Under the pieces are notes generated by a model. It was not told where the DNA came from and did not search any database. It was given only the letters and a program-made list of their open reading frames with translations. The position numbers and the translations under genes are program-made. Shown piece after piece: positions 18,686 to 26,576 of a DNA stretch of 64,000 nt (positions are counted from its first letter, which is position 1; the number at the start of each line of letters is the position of its first letter). The DNA is taken from the NCBI GenBank assembly GCA_015060555.1, contig SUYG01000032.1:88292-152291 (forward strand). Direction: 5' to 3'. This DNA is from Physcousia sp015060555. GTDB taxonomy: Bacteria > Bacteroidota > Bacteroidia > Bacteroidales > Bacteroidaceae.

Positions 18686-19384
18686 GAGAAAGCGACGGAG
18701 GGCAGCGACATCCTTGAGGGCTGGGGCGAGCTCAAAGCGGGAGTTGAGGTCAATGCCGACGCATTGAGCGAGGGGGCCGCCGCCAGCCCCACCCCGTTGG
18801 AGGGAAGATTGGAGTGCCTCAGCATCCTCGGGACCTATGCCGCCAGAGAGGAGGTAGGGGGTGGTGCCAGCATAATCGGCGAGAACGCTCCAGTCAAAGT
18901 GGAGGCCGCTGCCGCCGGGCAACTGGGTTTTCGTGTCGAAGAGGAAGTAGTCGGCAAGGCCCTCGTAGGGCTTGGTGGCGGCGAGGTCGGCGATGGTGGC
19001 GATGTTGAAGGCTTTGATGGTGGCAATAGAATCGCCACATACTGAACGAAGAGCACGCAGGTATTCGGGCGTCTCGCGGCCGTGGAGCTGGATGAAGTCG
19101 AGGGCGTAGTCAGCAGCGATACGCTTCACCCGCTCGATGTCCTCATCCACGAAGACGCCCACGCGCTGGCAGTGCTCCGGCAGGTATGTAGGGCGTACGC
19201 TGACATAGCGCTTGGAGGGGGGCCAGAAGATGAAGCCCATCAGGGGGATGTACGAGGGACCATGTACGAAGTACGAAGTACCATGTACGGTGGACAGCTC
19301 TGCAAGCAACTGATCCACTTCGCGGATGTTGGCGGCATCGCGCATACCACAAACCTTGATGATGGGGCAATTGGACAATTTCAC
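18662..19384 (-). CDS. trpF: Phosphoribosylanthranilate isomerase with a repeat-encoded insertion
   Basis: A 240-residue TIM barrel for the third step of tryptophan synthesis. The catalytic cysteine C12 lies in IIKVCGMRD, and a later conserved Asp in LHFDWSVL fits the general acid. Between REVDQLLAELS and IPLMGFIFWPPSKRYV sits the extra stretch TVHGTSYFVHGPSY, encoded by six tandem GTACGAA-type heptamers (19250-19291). Its 42 bp keep the frame. The N-terminus MKLSNCP is also within a repeat array. The flanking core is intact, so the enzyme may still work, but this should be tested. Confidence 0.9.
   Translation of the reverse strand: MKLSNCPIIKVCGMRDAANIREVDQLLAELSTVHGTSYFVHGPSYIPLMGFIFWPPSKRYVSVRPTYLPEHCQRVGVFVDEDIERVKRIAADYALDFIQLHGRETPEYLRALRSVCGDSIATIKAFNIATIADLAATKPYEGLADYFLFDTKTQLPGGSGLHFDWSVLADYAGTTPYLLSGGIGPEDAEALQSSLQRGGAGGGPLAQCVGIDLNSRFELAPALKDVAALRRFLFQMNCKS
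19250..19291. repeat. Heptamer array, GTACGAA type, inside trpF
   Basis: Six exact 7-bp units in a row on the plus strand: GTACGAG, GGACCAT, GTACGAA, GTACGAA, GTACCAT, GTACGGT. The total of 42 bp equals 14 codons and is inserted before the second beta strand of TrpF. Confidence 0.92.
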
Positions 19385-19405
19385 GATGGGACAATTTCAC
19401 GTTGG
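19368..19405. repeat. Repeat array, GGGACAATTTCACG type, at the trpC/trpF junction
   Basis: GGACAATTTCACGATG is followed directly by GGACAATTTCACGTTG, with a related GGGGCAATT unit before them (14-16 bp period, heptamer-like halves). It covers the trpF start codon. Confidence 0.7.
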
Positions 19406-19418
19406 ATTATTTTAAATC

Positions 19419-20168
19419 TCAATTATCAATCCCCAATTTAGCGATGAAATCGCGAAGGGAGAGACCTGGGTCGGAGGTTTTCATGAAGTTCTCACCAATG
19501 AGAAAACCACGAAAGCCAGCCTGGCGCAGGGCACGCACGGTAGCAGGGTCGCTGATGCCGCTCTCGCTGACCTTCACAGCCTCCTTGGGCAAGCGCTCAG
19601 CCAGGCGGAAGGAGTTCTCCACATCGGTGATGAAGGAGCCGAGATTGCGGTTGTTGATGCCGCAGAGGTCCGGGCCGAGGTCAGCATATTCGAGTTCTGC
19701 TTCGGAGTGCATCTCAAGCAGGACTTCAAGACCGATGGAATGAGCTTTTTCAATCAAGTTGCCACATAAGGAACGAGACAGGCAGGCCGCAATGAGCAGC
19801 ACGGCAGAGGCGCCACATAGCGCGGCCTCGTAGAGCTGGAACTCGTCGATGACGAAGTTTTTGTAAAGGACGGGGATGGTCACACCCGACTGCCGTGCCT
19901 GACGGATGAAGTCATCGTTCCCTCCAAAAAATTTCTTGTCGGTGAGGATGCTGAGGGCAGCAGCGCCGTTCTGCTGGTAGCTGAGAGGGATGAGGTCCGC
20001 GCGGCCTTCCTCCTTAATCCAGCCCTTGGAGGGTGATTTGCGCTTGAACTCAGCGATGATGCCGCTCTCGCTGTCGAGCAGGGCTTGGCGCAGCGAAGGC
20101 TTCTTGGCTCGCATCTGCGTGAGCTCATCGTGCTTGTGGGCTATGATTTCTTGCAGGATATCAGACAT
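19419..20168 (-). CDS. trpC: Indole-3-glycerol-phosphate synthase
   Basis: A 249-residue TIM barrel that decarboxylates and cyclises carboxyphenylaminodeoxyribulose phosphate to indole-3-glycerol phosphate. Conserved FKRKSPSKGWI (catalytic lysine region), LTDKKFFGG and the C-terminal VSESGI phosphate loop are visible. Normal length, stand-alone rather than fused to trpF. Confidence 0.96.
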   Translation of the reverse strand: MSDILQEIIAHKHDELTQMRAKKPSLRQALLDSESGIIAEFKRKSPSKGWIKEEGRADLIPLSYQQNGAAALSILTDKKFFGGNDDFIRQARQSGVTIPVLYKNFVIDEFQLYEAALCGASAVLLIAACLSRSLCGNLIEKAHSIGLEVLLEMHSEAELEYADLGPDLCGINNRNLGSFITDVENSFRLAERLPKEAVKVSESGISDPATVRALRQAGFRGFLIGENFMKTSDPGLSLRDFIAKLGIDN

Positions 20169-20171
20169 AAT

Positions 20172-20211
20172 AATTTCGATATGGCGTTATTTCGTTATAA
20201 CGTTATTCCTA
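20172..20211. repeat. 8-bp repeat array, CGTTATNN type, at the trpD/trpC junction
   Basis: Consecutive units CGATATGG, CGTTATTT, CGTTATAA and CGTTATTC fill most of the 43-bp gap between the trpC start and the trpD stop. Confidence 0.75.
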
Positions 20212-21210
20212 TTAACTATTCAATTCAACAAACTTCTTGAAGGTGCGGAGGGCGGCGCCGCTGTCGATGCTCTCGCGGGCGATGGCGATGCACTCCTCGA
20301 TGTCCTTCTGCCCGCGCTCCAGCACCTGGATACCAAAGGCAGCGTTGGCCAGTACGATATTCTTCTGAGCCGGCAGACAACGGTTCTCCAGCACGCTGTC
20401 GAAGATCTGTGCGGCTTCCTCCTCGGTGGCGCCACCCACAAGTTCCTCGGGGGTGGCGATGTTGAAGCCAAGGTCCTGGGGCTTGAAGATGCGCTCATAG
20501 TTGTTGGTGGTCACCTTGAAATCGCCCGTCAGCGAGATTTCGTCATAACCGTCGATGCTGTTGACGATGCCGTAGTCGATGCCCAACTTCTGATAGACAT
20601 TGCTGTAGAGGCGCATCTGATCAAGGTTGGCGACCCCCAACAGCTGACACTTCGGGCGCGATGGGTTGACGATGGGCCCCAGTAGGTTGAAGATGGTGGG
20701 GAAAGGCAGCGCCTTGCGGATAGGCCCCACAAACTTCATGGCTCTGGCAAAGAGCTGAGCATGGAGATATACGATGCCCGCCTCGTTTAGGCTACGGTTC
20801 AATTTGTCGATTTCATCGGTGAATTTGATGCCGTGATGGGCTATGACATTGCTGGCACCACTGACGCTGGTGGCTGCATAGTTGCCATGCTTGGCCACCT
20901 TATAGCCAGCGCCGGCGATGACGAAGCAGCTGGTGGTGGAGATGTTGAAGGTGTTCTTGCGGTCGCCACCCGTGCCCACGACGTCGATATAGCGGTCGCA
21001 GTCGAGAATGGCGGGCACCCCTGTCTCCAGAATGCCGTCGCGGAAGCCGAGCAGTTCATCCACCGTGATGCCTCGCATCTGCAGGGCTGTCAGCAGTGCC
21101 GTAATCTGCTCGTTGGGGAACTCGCTTTGGGTGATGCCGACGAGTATGTTCTTCATCTCCTCGCGGGAGAGCTCTTCGTGATTAAGCAACCTGAAGAGAT
21201 AACTTTTCAT
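20212..21210 (-). CDS. trpD: Anthranilate phosphoribosyltransferase
   Basis: A 332-residue enzyme adding phosphoribose from PRPP to anthranilate. The PRPP-binding loop VGTGGDRKNTFNIST and the anthranilate-site segment KHGNYAATS are present. Start MKSYLFRLLNHEELS was chosen to fit the family N-terminus; an ATG four codons upstream (21222) is an alternative. Stand-alone, not fused to trpG. Confidence 0.95.
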   Translation of the reverse strand: MKSYLFRLLNHEELSREEMKNILVGITQSEFPNEQITALLTALQMRGITVDELLGFRDGILETGVPAILDCDRYIDVVGTGGDRKNTFNISTTSCFVIAGAGYKVAKHGNYAATSVSGASNVIAHHGIKFTDEIDKLNRSLNEAGIVYLHAQLFARAMKFVGPIRKALPFPTIFNLLGPIVNPSRPKCQLLGVANLDQMRLYSNVYQKLGIDYGIVNSIDGYDEISLTGDFKVTTNNYERIFKPQDLGFNIATPEELVGGATEEEAAQIFDSVLENRCLPAQKNIVLANAAFGIQVLERGQKDIEECIAIARESIDSGAALRTFKKFVELNS

Positions 21211-21238
21211 TGTCTGTTCCATATTTTATTCAAGATTC

Positions 21239-21300
21239 AGCCCCTCCCCCCGCTCCTCCCGTGGGGGGAGGGCCTCGCAAGCGAGAGTTAAGGGTTAAGA
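21239..21300. repeat. GC-rich double-hairpin repeat, copy 1
   Basis: CCCTCCCCCC (21242-21251) pairs with GGGGGGAGGG (21263-21272), followed by a second hairpin CTCGC-AA-GCGAG (21274-21285) and then GTTAAGGGTTAAGAG. A second copy lies at 50814-50870, where the second hairpin is CTTGC-AA-GCAAG, a compensatory change. Confidence 0.85.
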
Positions 21301-21304
21301 GAAA

Positions 21305-21375
21305 CTTTTATTTTTCACTTTTTATTTTTCACTTTTCATTTTTCACTTTTCATTCTTCACTTTTCATTCTTCATT
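21305..21375. repeat. Heptamer array, TTTTCAC/TTTTCAT type, at the trpG/trpD junction
   Basis: About ten TTTTTCAC, TTTTCAT and TTCTTCA units end at the trpG stop codon. Same family as 1531-1590, 41296-41332 and 49424-49550. Confidence 0.9.
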
Positions 21376-21939
21376 CTATAAGTATAGCCAGTTGAGAATC
21401 ATGTCCTTTCCATCGGGCGTCAGCACGCTCTCGGGGTGGAACTGAATGCCTCGGATGTTGTACTCGCGATGGCGCAGGGCCATGATCTGACCTTCATCGC
21501 TGACGGCCGTCACCTCCAGGCAGTCGGGGAAGTTCTCCTTGGAGACGACCCACGAGTGGTAGCGCCCCACGGTGATGTCACTCTTGAGGCGGCCGAAGAG
21601 CGGGTCGTCGGCCACGATATGACAAGGCGTTTCCACGCCATGAAAGACCTCCGAGAGGTTCTCCAGCTTCGCACCAAATACCTCACCAATGGCCTGATGG
21701 CCCAGGCATACGCCCAAGATTGGTTTCTTACCTGCATACGTACGTATGACTTCCAGCAGCAGGCCTGCCTCAGAGGGAATGCCAGGACCCGGCGAGAGGA
21801 TGATCTTGGTGAAGGGTTCCAGGTCGGACAGTTCAAACTGGTCGTTGCGCAGCACCGTGACCTCCACGCCCAATGCCTTGACCAAATGACTCAGGTTATA
21901 GGTAAACGAGTCGTAGTTATCGATGATGACAATTTTCAT
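21376..21939 (-). CDS. trpG: Anthranilate synthase component II (glutamine amidotransferase)
   Basis: A 187-residue class I glutamine amidotransferase supplying ammonia to TrpE. The nucleophile C78 is in GVCLGHQ, the His-Glu pair in QFHPES, and the oxyanion segment in SPGPGIPSEAG. Its start overlaps the trpE stop by 4 bp (ATGA), so the two subunits are translationally coupled. A shared role in folate synthesis (PabA) is possible. Confidence 0.95.
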   Translation of the reverse strand: MKIVIIDNYDSFTYNLSHLVKALGVEVTVLRNDQFELSDLEPFTKIILSPGPGIPSEAGLLLEVIRTYAGKKPILGVCLGHQAIGEVFGAKLENLSEVFHGVETPCHIVADDPLFGRLKSDITVGRYHSWVVSKENFPDCLEVTAVSDEGQIMALRHREYNIRGIQFHPESVLTPDGKDMILNWLYL

Positions 21940-23360
21940 AGTACCTCAGCTTTTTCGATGGCACGTCGCAGCGCACCGAGTTTGTTATTTACTTCCTGTA
22001 GCTCATACTCCACATCGCTCTTGGCCACGATGCCTCCACCCGCCTGAAACCACAGCTCACCGTTGCGGCTGACGAAGGTGCGTATGGTGATGGCCTGATT
22101 CAGTGAGCCGTCGAGGCCGATGATACCGATGCAGCCTCCATAGGCACCCCGGCTGTGAGGCTCATAGTCGCTAATCAGCTGCATGGCACGTACCTTGGGA
22201 GCTCCTGAGAGGGTGCCGGCAGGGAAGGTGTCGATGAATGCCTTGATAGGATCGGCGCCCTCGTCCAACTCGCCACTGACGCGCGAGACGAGGTGGATGA
22301 CGTGGGAGTAGTACTGCAGATCCTTGTAGAAATCCACCTTCACGCCGTGGCAGTTGCGGCTGAGGTCGTTGCGTGCGAGATCCACGAGCATCACATGCTC
22401 GGCATTCTCCTTGGGATCGTTGCGCAGGAACTCAGCGGCCTTGCGGTCTGCCATGGCATCGCCCGTGCGCTTCGTCGTGCCGGCGATAGGGTCGATGTAG
22501 GCGCGGAAAGTGGAACCCTTGGACTCTTGAACCTTTGCACTTCTTTCAATCCTGCAATGCGTTTCAGGGCTGCTGCCAAAGATGCGGAAGCCGCCGAAGT
22601 CGAAATAGAAGAGGTAGGGGCTGGGATTGATGCTGCGCAGGGTGCGATAGAGCTTGAAGTCGTCGCCCTCAAAGCGCTGGACGAAGCGGCGCGAGAGCAC
22701 AATCTGGAACACGTCGCCACGCAGGCAATGCCTGATGCCCCTACGGATGTTCTCACGATGCTCGTCGTCTGTCAACGTGGAAGTGACATCGCCCACGGCA
22801 TGGAAGTTGTAGGACTGCACATTGGCACGGTTGATAGCTCTGAAGACCATGTCGAGGTCGGCGGCATCGCCCAGCGTGGCCACCTTCAGCAGATTATTAT
22901 GGTGGTCGAAGACGATGACCACCTTATATAATATGTACAGTATATCGGGGGCGTCGTTCTTATCCTGTGTCTCGTCGGCAACGTTGATGTGTTCAAAATA
23001 GCGGACGGCATTGAATGTCGTGTAGCCGAAGAGACCGAAGAGCGAAGCATCCTCGCCCGTCACCTGTATGCTGTCGATGAGGGAATGGATGGCCTCAGCC
23101 GTTCCGAAGTTGTCGTCCATAACATGTTTTTCGACCATTCCATCGGGGAATGTGATGGTGGCAAGGCCATGGCCGATGGCCACGCTGGCCATGGGATGGA
23201 TGCCTATGAAGGAACGCGAATCCTCCGAGGCATGGTAGTCGGAGCACTCCATCAGCGCGCTCTGGGGATAGAGGTCGCGCAACCGCATGTACGTCGCTAC
23301 AGGCGTGTAGATGTCTGCCAGTATCTCGCGGCTGCTTGTTGTATATTGGAATCTTTTCAT
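21936..23360 (-). CDS. trpE: Anthranilate synthase component I
   Basis: A 474-residue chorismate-binding enzyme that makes anthranilate from chorismate. The catalytic block includes DPIAGTTKRTGD, LVDLARNDLSR and TFPAGTLSGAPKVRAM. Normal length. A stretch RSAKVQESKGSTF before AYIDPIAGT is longer than I expect at this place, and its DNA has near-repeats of GTTCAAG spaced by 8 bp, so it may be another small repeat insertion (weak). It overlaps trpG by 4 bp. Confidence 0.95.
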   Translation of the reverse strand: MKRFQYTTSSREILADIYTPVATYMRLRDLYPQSALMECSDYHASEDSRSFIGIHPMASVAIGHGLATITFPDGMVEKHVMDDNFGTAEAIHSLIDSIQVTGEDASLFGLFGYTTFNAVRYFEHINVADETQDKNDAPDILYILYKVVIVFDHHNNLLKVATLGDAADLDMVFRAINRANVQSYNFHAVGDVTSTLTDDEHRENIRRGIRHCLRGDVFQIVLSRRFVQRFEGDDFKLYRTLRSINPSPYLFYFDFGGFRIFGSSPETHCRIERSAKVQESKGSTFRAYIDPIAGTTKRTGDAMADRKAAEFLRNDPKENAEHVMLVDLARNDLSRNCHGVKVDFYKDLQYYSHVIHLVSRVSGELDEGADPIKAFIDTFPAGTLSGAPKVRAMQLISDYEPHSRGAYGGCIGIIGLDGSLNQAITIRTFVSRNGELWFQAGGGIVAKSDVEYELQEVNNKLGALRRAIEKAEVL

Positions 23361-23361
23361 A

Positions 23362-23424
23362 TCCTTAAACTCTTAAACCTTTAAACTTTAAACCTTAAAC
23401 CTTAAACCTTAAACTTTAAACCTC
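23362..23424. repeat. Heptamer array, CTTAAAC/CTTTAAA type, at the trpB/trpE junction
   Basis: About nine units of CTTAAAC, CTTTAAA and ACCTTAA fill the gap between trpE and trpB. They include the stop codon and the last codons (RFKV) of trpB. Confidence 0.88.
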
Positions 23425-24593
23425 AAGTACGTCTCAATATCCTTGTCGCCACGTCCGCTCACGGTGAGCACCACGACATCCTCGGGCTTGAAGGTCAGCT
23501 TGGAGAGGGCTGCAATGGCGTGTGCCGACTCGATGGCAGGGATGATGCCCTCCATGCGCGTAAGTTCATAGCCCGCACGGATAGCCTCATCATCGTTGAT
23601 GCTTAGCACGTTGGTGCGTCCCTTCCTGGCCATGTTGCAGTGCATGGGCCCAACACCAGGGTAGTCCAGTCCTGCCGAGATGGTGAAGGCCTCCTCGATC
23701 TGTCCGTCCTCATTCTGCATCACCAGCATCTTGGCGCCATGCAGGATTCCGGGCGTTCCCTTGTGGATGGTGGCTGCCGTGTGGTTGGTCTGCCAGCCAT
23801 GGCCGCCAGCCTCAGCCAGCACAATCTTCACGCGTTCATCGTCCATGTAGTGATAGATGGTTCCTGCCGCATTCGAGCCGCCTCCGATGCAGGCGATGAG
23901 ATAGTCGGGGTAGTCGCGCCCGATTTTCTCCTCCAGCTGCCATTTGATTTCCTCGGAGATGACGCTCTGCATCCTTGCCACCAGGTCGGGATAGGGATGC
24001 GGGCCCATGGTGCTGCCCACGATGTAGAAGGTGTCGGCAGGATGGCAGCACCAGTCGCGAATGGCCTCTGAGCAGGCATCGCTGAGTGTCATGTTGCCTG
24101 TGCGCACGGGATGCACCTCTGCCCCCAGCATCTTCATGCGTTCCACATTCGTGTGCTGACGTTCCACATCCGTAGCCCCCATGAACACCTCGCACTTCAT
24201 GTTCATCAGTGCACACACCGTGGCCGTAGCCACGCCGTGCTGTCCGGCGCCTGTCTCGGCGATGATGCGTGTCTTGCCCATCTTCTTAGCCAGCAGTATC
24301 TGTCCGATGGTGTTGTTGATTTTGTGGGCTCCCGTGTGGTTGAGGTCCTCGCGCTTGAGATACAGCTGACAGCCATACTGCTCGCTCATGCGACGTGCGA
24401 AATACAGGGGCGACGGCCTTCCCACATAATCCTTCAGCAGCGCGTGGTACTCCTGCTTGAACGCTGCTGTCTCGATAATCCCCAGGTACTTGCTTCGCAG
24501 ATCCTCTACTGTGGCATAGAGAATTTCGGGGATATAAGCGCCGCCGAACTCTCCGTAAAAACCATTTTCATCTACTTGATAACTCTGTTTCAT
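23409..24593 (-). CDS. trpB: Tryptophan synthase beta chain
   Basis: A 394-residue PLP enzyme condensing indole with serine. The PLP lysine K91 is in NHTGAHKINN; the glycine-rich phosphate loop CIGGGSNAAG and EAGGHG are present. It is the first structural gene of the operon, behind the trp leader. The start MKQSYQVDENG matches the family N-terminus; the frame runs 16 codons further back through the terminator tail, which is not coding. Its last residues fall in a heptamer array. Confidence 0.97.
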   Translation of the reverse strand: MKQSYQVDENGFYGEFGGAYIPEILYATVEDLRSKYLGIIETAAFKQEYHALLKDYVGRPSPLYFARRMSEQYGCQLYLKREDLNHTGAHKINNTIGQILLAKKMGKTRIIAETGAGQHGVATATVCALMNMKCEVFMGATDVERQHTNVERMKMLGAEVHPVRTGNMTLSDACSEAIRDWCCHPADTFYIVGSTMGPHPYPDLVARMQSVISEEIKWQLEEKIGRDYPDYLIACIGGGSNAAGTIYHYMDDERVKIVLAEAGGHGWQTNHTAATIHKGTPGILHGAKMLVMQNEDGQIEEAFTISAGLDYPGVGPMHCNMARKGRTNVLSINDDEAIRAGYELTRMEGIIPAIESAHAIAALSKLTFKPEDVVVLTVSGRGDKDIETYLRFKV

Positions 24594-24621
24594 ATTGTGT
24601 AATGTTTGGGTTGTTTGATTC

Positions 24622-24662
24622 AAAAAAGGAAGGAGGCCCATCGTAAGAACGAAAGGCCTCCT
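24622..24662 (-). terminator. trp attenuator hairpin
   Basis: On the minus strand an 8-bp stem AGGAGGCC / GGCCTCCT (24655-24662 with 24631-24638) encloses an inner TCGT-TCTT-ACGA hairpin. It is followed by TCC and six T (24622-24627). It lies between the leader peptide and trpB and fits an attenuation terminator. Confidence 0.88.
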
Positions 24663-24703
24663 GATATCTCTGATGCTAACTATGCAGGTACGTGGCTATC
24701 TTC

Positions 24704-24760
24704 TCACGATCTTTGGAATCTTGAGTCACGCCACCACCAATAGTTTGCTATTCTCTTCAT
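24704..24760 (-). CDS. trpL: trp leader peptide with three tandem Trp codons
   Basis: An 18-codon reading frame encoding MKRIANYWWWRDSRFQRS, starting about 23 bp after the promoter box and ending 42 bp before the attenuator hairpin. Three consecutive TGG codons make ribosome stalling sensitive to charged tRNA-Trp. The Trp-codon region (GGTGGTGGC) can pair with GCCACGTACC just after the stop codon (24687-24696), an expected alternative helix. This matches the known Bacteroid-trp RNA motif described upstream of trp genes in Bacteroidetes. Too short for usual gene calling; no SD-like site seen. Confidence 0.9.
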   Translation of the reverse strand: MKRIANYWWWRDSRFQRS

Positions 24761-24782
24761 GTTGTTTGTATGAAATCGGGGG

Positions 24783-24790
24783 CAAAGGTA
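24783..24790 (-). promoter_or_regulatory. -7 promoter box (TACCTTTG) for the trp operon
   Basis: Minus-strand TACCTTTGCCCC, 22 bp before the leader-peptide ATG at 24760. The divergent GH43 promoter is 74 bp away. Confidence 0.8.
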
Positions 24791-24863
24791 CAGACATTTT
24801 CAAAAACGCCAAACATTTTCGACTTTTTTTGCACGATTTGCGTCACTTTTCTTCCTTTTTGCG

Positions 24864-24871
24864 TATCTTTG
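24864..24871 (+). promoter_or_regulatory. -7 promoter box (TATCTTTG) for the GH43-GH31 genes
   Basis: TATCTTTGTGCC lies 34 bp before the GH43 start, with a TTTG at 24837-24840 that could be the -33 element (23-bp spacing, slightly long). Confidence 0.75.
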
Positions 24872-24905
24872 TGCCGAAATAGTTACAAATTTCCAAAAAA
24901 TCTCT

Positions 24906-26576
24906 ATGCACATCACGATGAAGAAACCGTTTTCTCTCGCCCTGCTGCTGGCTGCATCCCTCACGGCCAGCGCACAACGCCAGGCTGTGCCCGTGGATCG
25001 TTCCATCTATCGCGACGTGGCCCCCATCGAGAATCCCATGCTGTGGGCCGATGTCCCCGACCCCGATGTCATCCGTGTCGGCGACACCTTCTATTTGGTA
25101 TCTACGACGATGCACCTGATGCCGGGTGCCCCTGTGATGAGGTCCAAGGACCTGAAGAACTGGACCACGGTGGGCTATGTCTTCGACCGTCTCACCGACT
25201 CGCCCAAGTACGACCTGCAGGAAGGCACCGTCTATGGCCGCGGACAGTGGGCTACCTCGCTGAAGTATCACAAGGGCAAGTTCTACGCCCTCTTCGCGCC
25301 CAACGAGGGGGGCCCGATGGCCGACACCTACATCTGCACGGCCGAGCGTGCCGAAGGCCCTTGGAAGATTCACGCCCGCATGCGCCACTTCCACGATGCC
25401 ACGCTCTTCTTTGATGACGACGATCGCGTGTATGTCTTCTATGGTACAGGTGAGATGGTGGAGCTGAAGTCCGACCTCTCCGATGTCGTCGAAGGCAGTC
25501 ATGTGCAGCTCTTCAAGCGCGAGGCCGACGAGCGCGGACTGCTTGAAGGCAGCCGTGTGGTGAAGCACAACGGACGCTACTACCTGCTGATGATCAGCCA
25601 TGTCTTCGCCCCAGGCCACCATCGTCGCGAGGTCTGTTATCGCGCCGATGACATCCACGGTCCCTATGAGAAGCGTGTGATTCTGGAGTCCGACTTCGGC
25701 AACTTCGGCTATGTCGGCCAGGGCACCATCGTAGATACAGAGGACGGCGACTGGTACGGCATCATCTTCCAGGACCGTGGCGGCGTAGGGCGTGTCCTCA
25801 CGATTTCGCCCGTTCGCTGGCTCGACGGCTGGCCCATGATTGGCGACGAAGAAGGCCACGTGCCAGCGCATGTGCGCCCGTTGGTCAGCGGACAGCCCGA
25901 GACCTCCATCGTCTGCTCCGATGAGTTCACCTCGCCGGACCTCGGCCTCCACTGGCAATGGAACCACAACCCCGTGACCACGGCGTGGTCGCTGAGCGAG
26001 CGCCCGGGCTTCCTGCGACTGAAGACTAGCCGCGTGGTGGAGAACCTCTATCTGGCTCCCAACACACTCACCCAGCGCATGGAAGGCCCGCAGTGCAGCG
26101 GCTTCGTGGCCATCGACATCTCCAAGATGAAAGATGGCGACTGCGCTGGCCTGGCAGCCTTCAACGGTGACAGCGGCGTGCTCACCATCAAGAAGCAGGG
26201 CAAGAAGTTCACGCTGGAGATGAGCGAGCAGTCCGTAAGCCTCACCGATCGCGAGAAGGCCGTCACCAGCGTCGAGGAGAAAGTCATCGAGACCATCCCC
26301 CTCAACCCTCAGCCCTCAGCCCTCAACCGCATCTACCTCCGCCTCGATGGCGACTTCCGGCGAGGCCACAACGATGCCGCCAACTTCTTCTACAGCCTCG
26401 ACGGGCAGGACTGGCAACCGCTGGGCACCAAGAACTACCGCATGATCTTCGACTACCGCCGCTTCTTCATGGGTACGAAATTCGCCATCTTTAACTATGC
26501 CACCAAGAAGACGGGTGGCTACATCGATGTTGATGTGTTCCATTACCAAAAAATATCTGACAATGGTGAGAAGTAA
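24906..26576 (+). CDS. Secreted GH43 beta-xylosidase/alpha-L-arabinofuranosidase
   Basis: A 556-residue exported glycoside hydrolase with signal peptide MKKPFSLALLLAASLTASAQ; a start four codons later (24918) would begin exactly at MKK. The five-bladed catalytic propeller covers about residues 40-330: the base Asp is in ADVPDPDVI, and GTGEMVELKSDL and LLEGSRVVKHNGRYYL (acid Glu) follow. A beta-sandwich of the beta-xylosidase C-terminal type fills about 345-556. Near residues 464-474 (IPLNPQPSALN) the DNA is a four-unit CCCTCAA heptamer array between two strands of the sandwich. It overlaps the GH31 gene by 14 bp. With GH31, xyloglucan or arabinoxylan side-chain removal is likely. Confidence 0.88.
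   Translation: MHITMKKPFSLALLLAASLTASAQRQAVPVDRSIYRDVAPIENPMLWADVPDPDVIRVGDTFYLVSTTMHLMPGAPVMRSKDLKNWTTVGYVFDRLTDSPKYDLQEGTVYGRGQWATSLKYHKGKFYALFAPNEGGPMADTYICTAERAEGPWKIHARMRHFHDATLFFDDDDRVYVFYGTGEMVELKSDLSDVVEGSHVQLFKREADERGLLEGSRVVKHNGRYYLLMISHVFAPGHHRREVCYRADDIHGPYEKRVILESDFGNFGYVGQGTIVDTEDGDWYGIIFQDRGGVGRVLTISPVRWLDGWPMIGDEEGHVPAHVRPLVSGQPETSIVCSDEFTSPDLGLHWQWNHNPVTTAWSLSERPGFLRLKTSRVVENLYLAPNTLTQRMEGPQCSGFVAIDISKMKDGDCAGLAAFNGDSGVLTIKKQGKKFTLEMSEQSVSLTDREKAVTSVEEKVIETIPLNPQPSALNRIYLRLDGDFRRGHNDAANFFYSLDGQDWQPLGTKNYRMIFDYRRFFMGTKFAIFNYATKKTGGYIDVDVFHYQKISDNGEK
26299..26326. repeat. Heptamer array, CCCTCAA type, inside the GH43 gene
   Basis: Four units CCCTCAA, CCCTCAG, CCCTCAG, CCCTCAA encode part of IPLNPQPSALN. 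It is the complement of the GGGTTGA family that is intergenic at 41219-41270. Confidence 0.88.
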
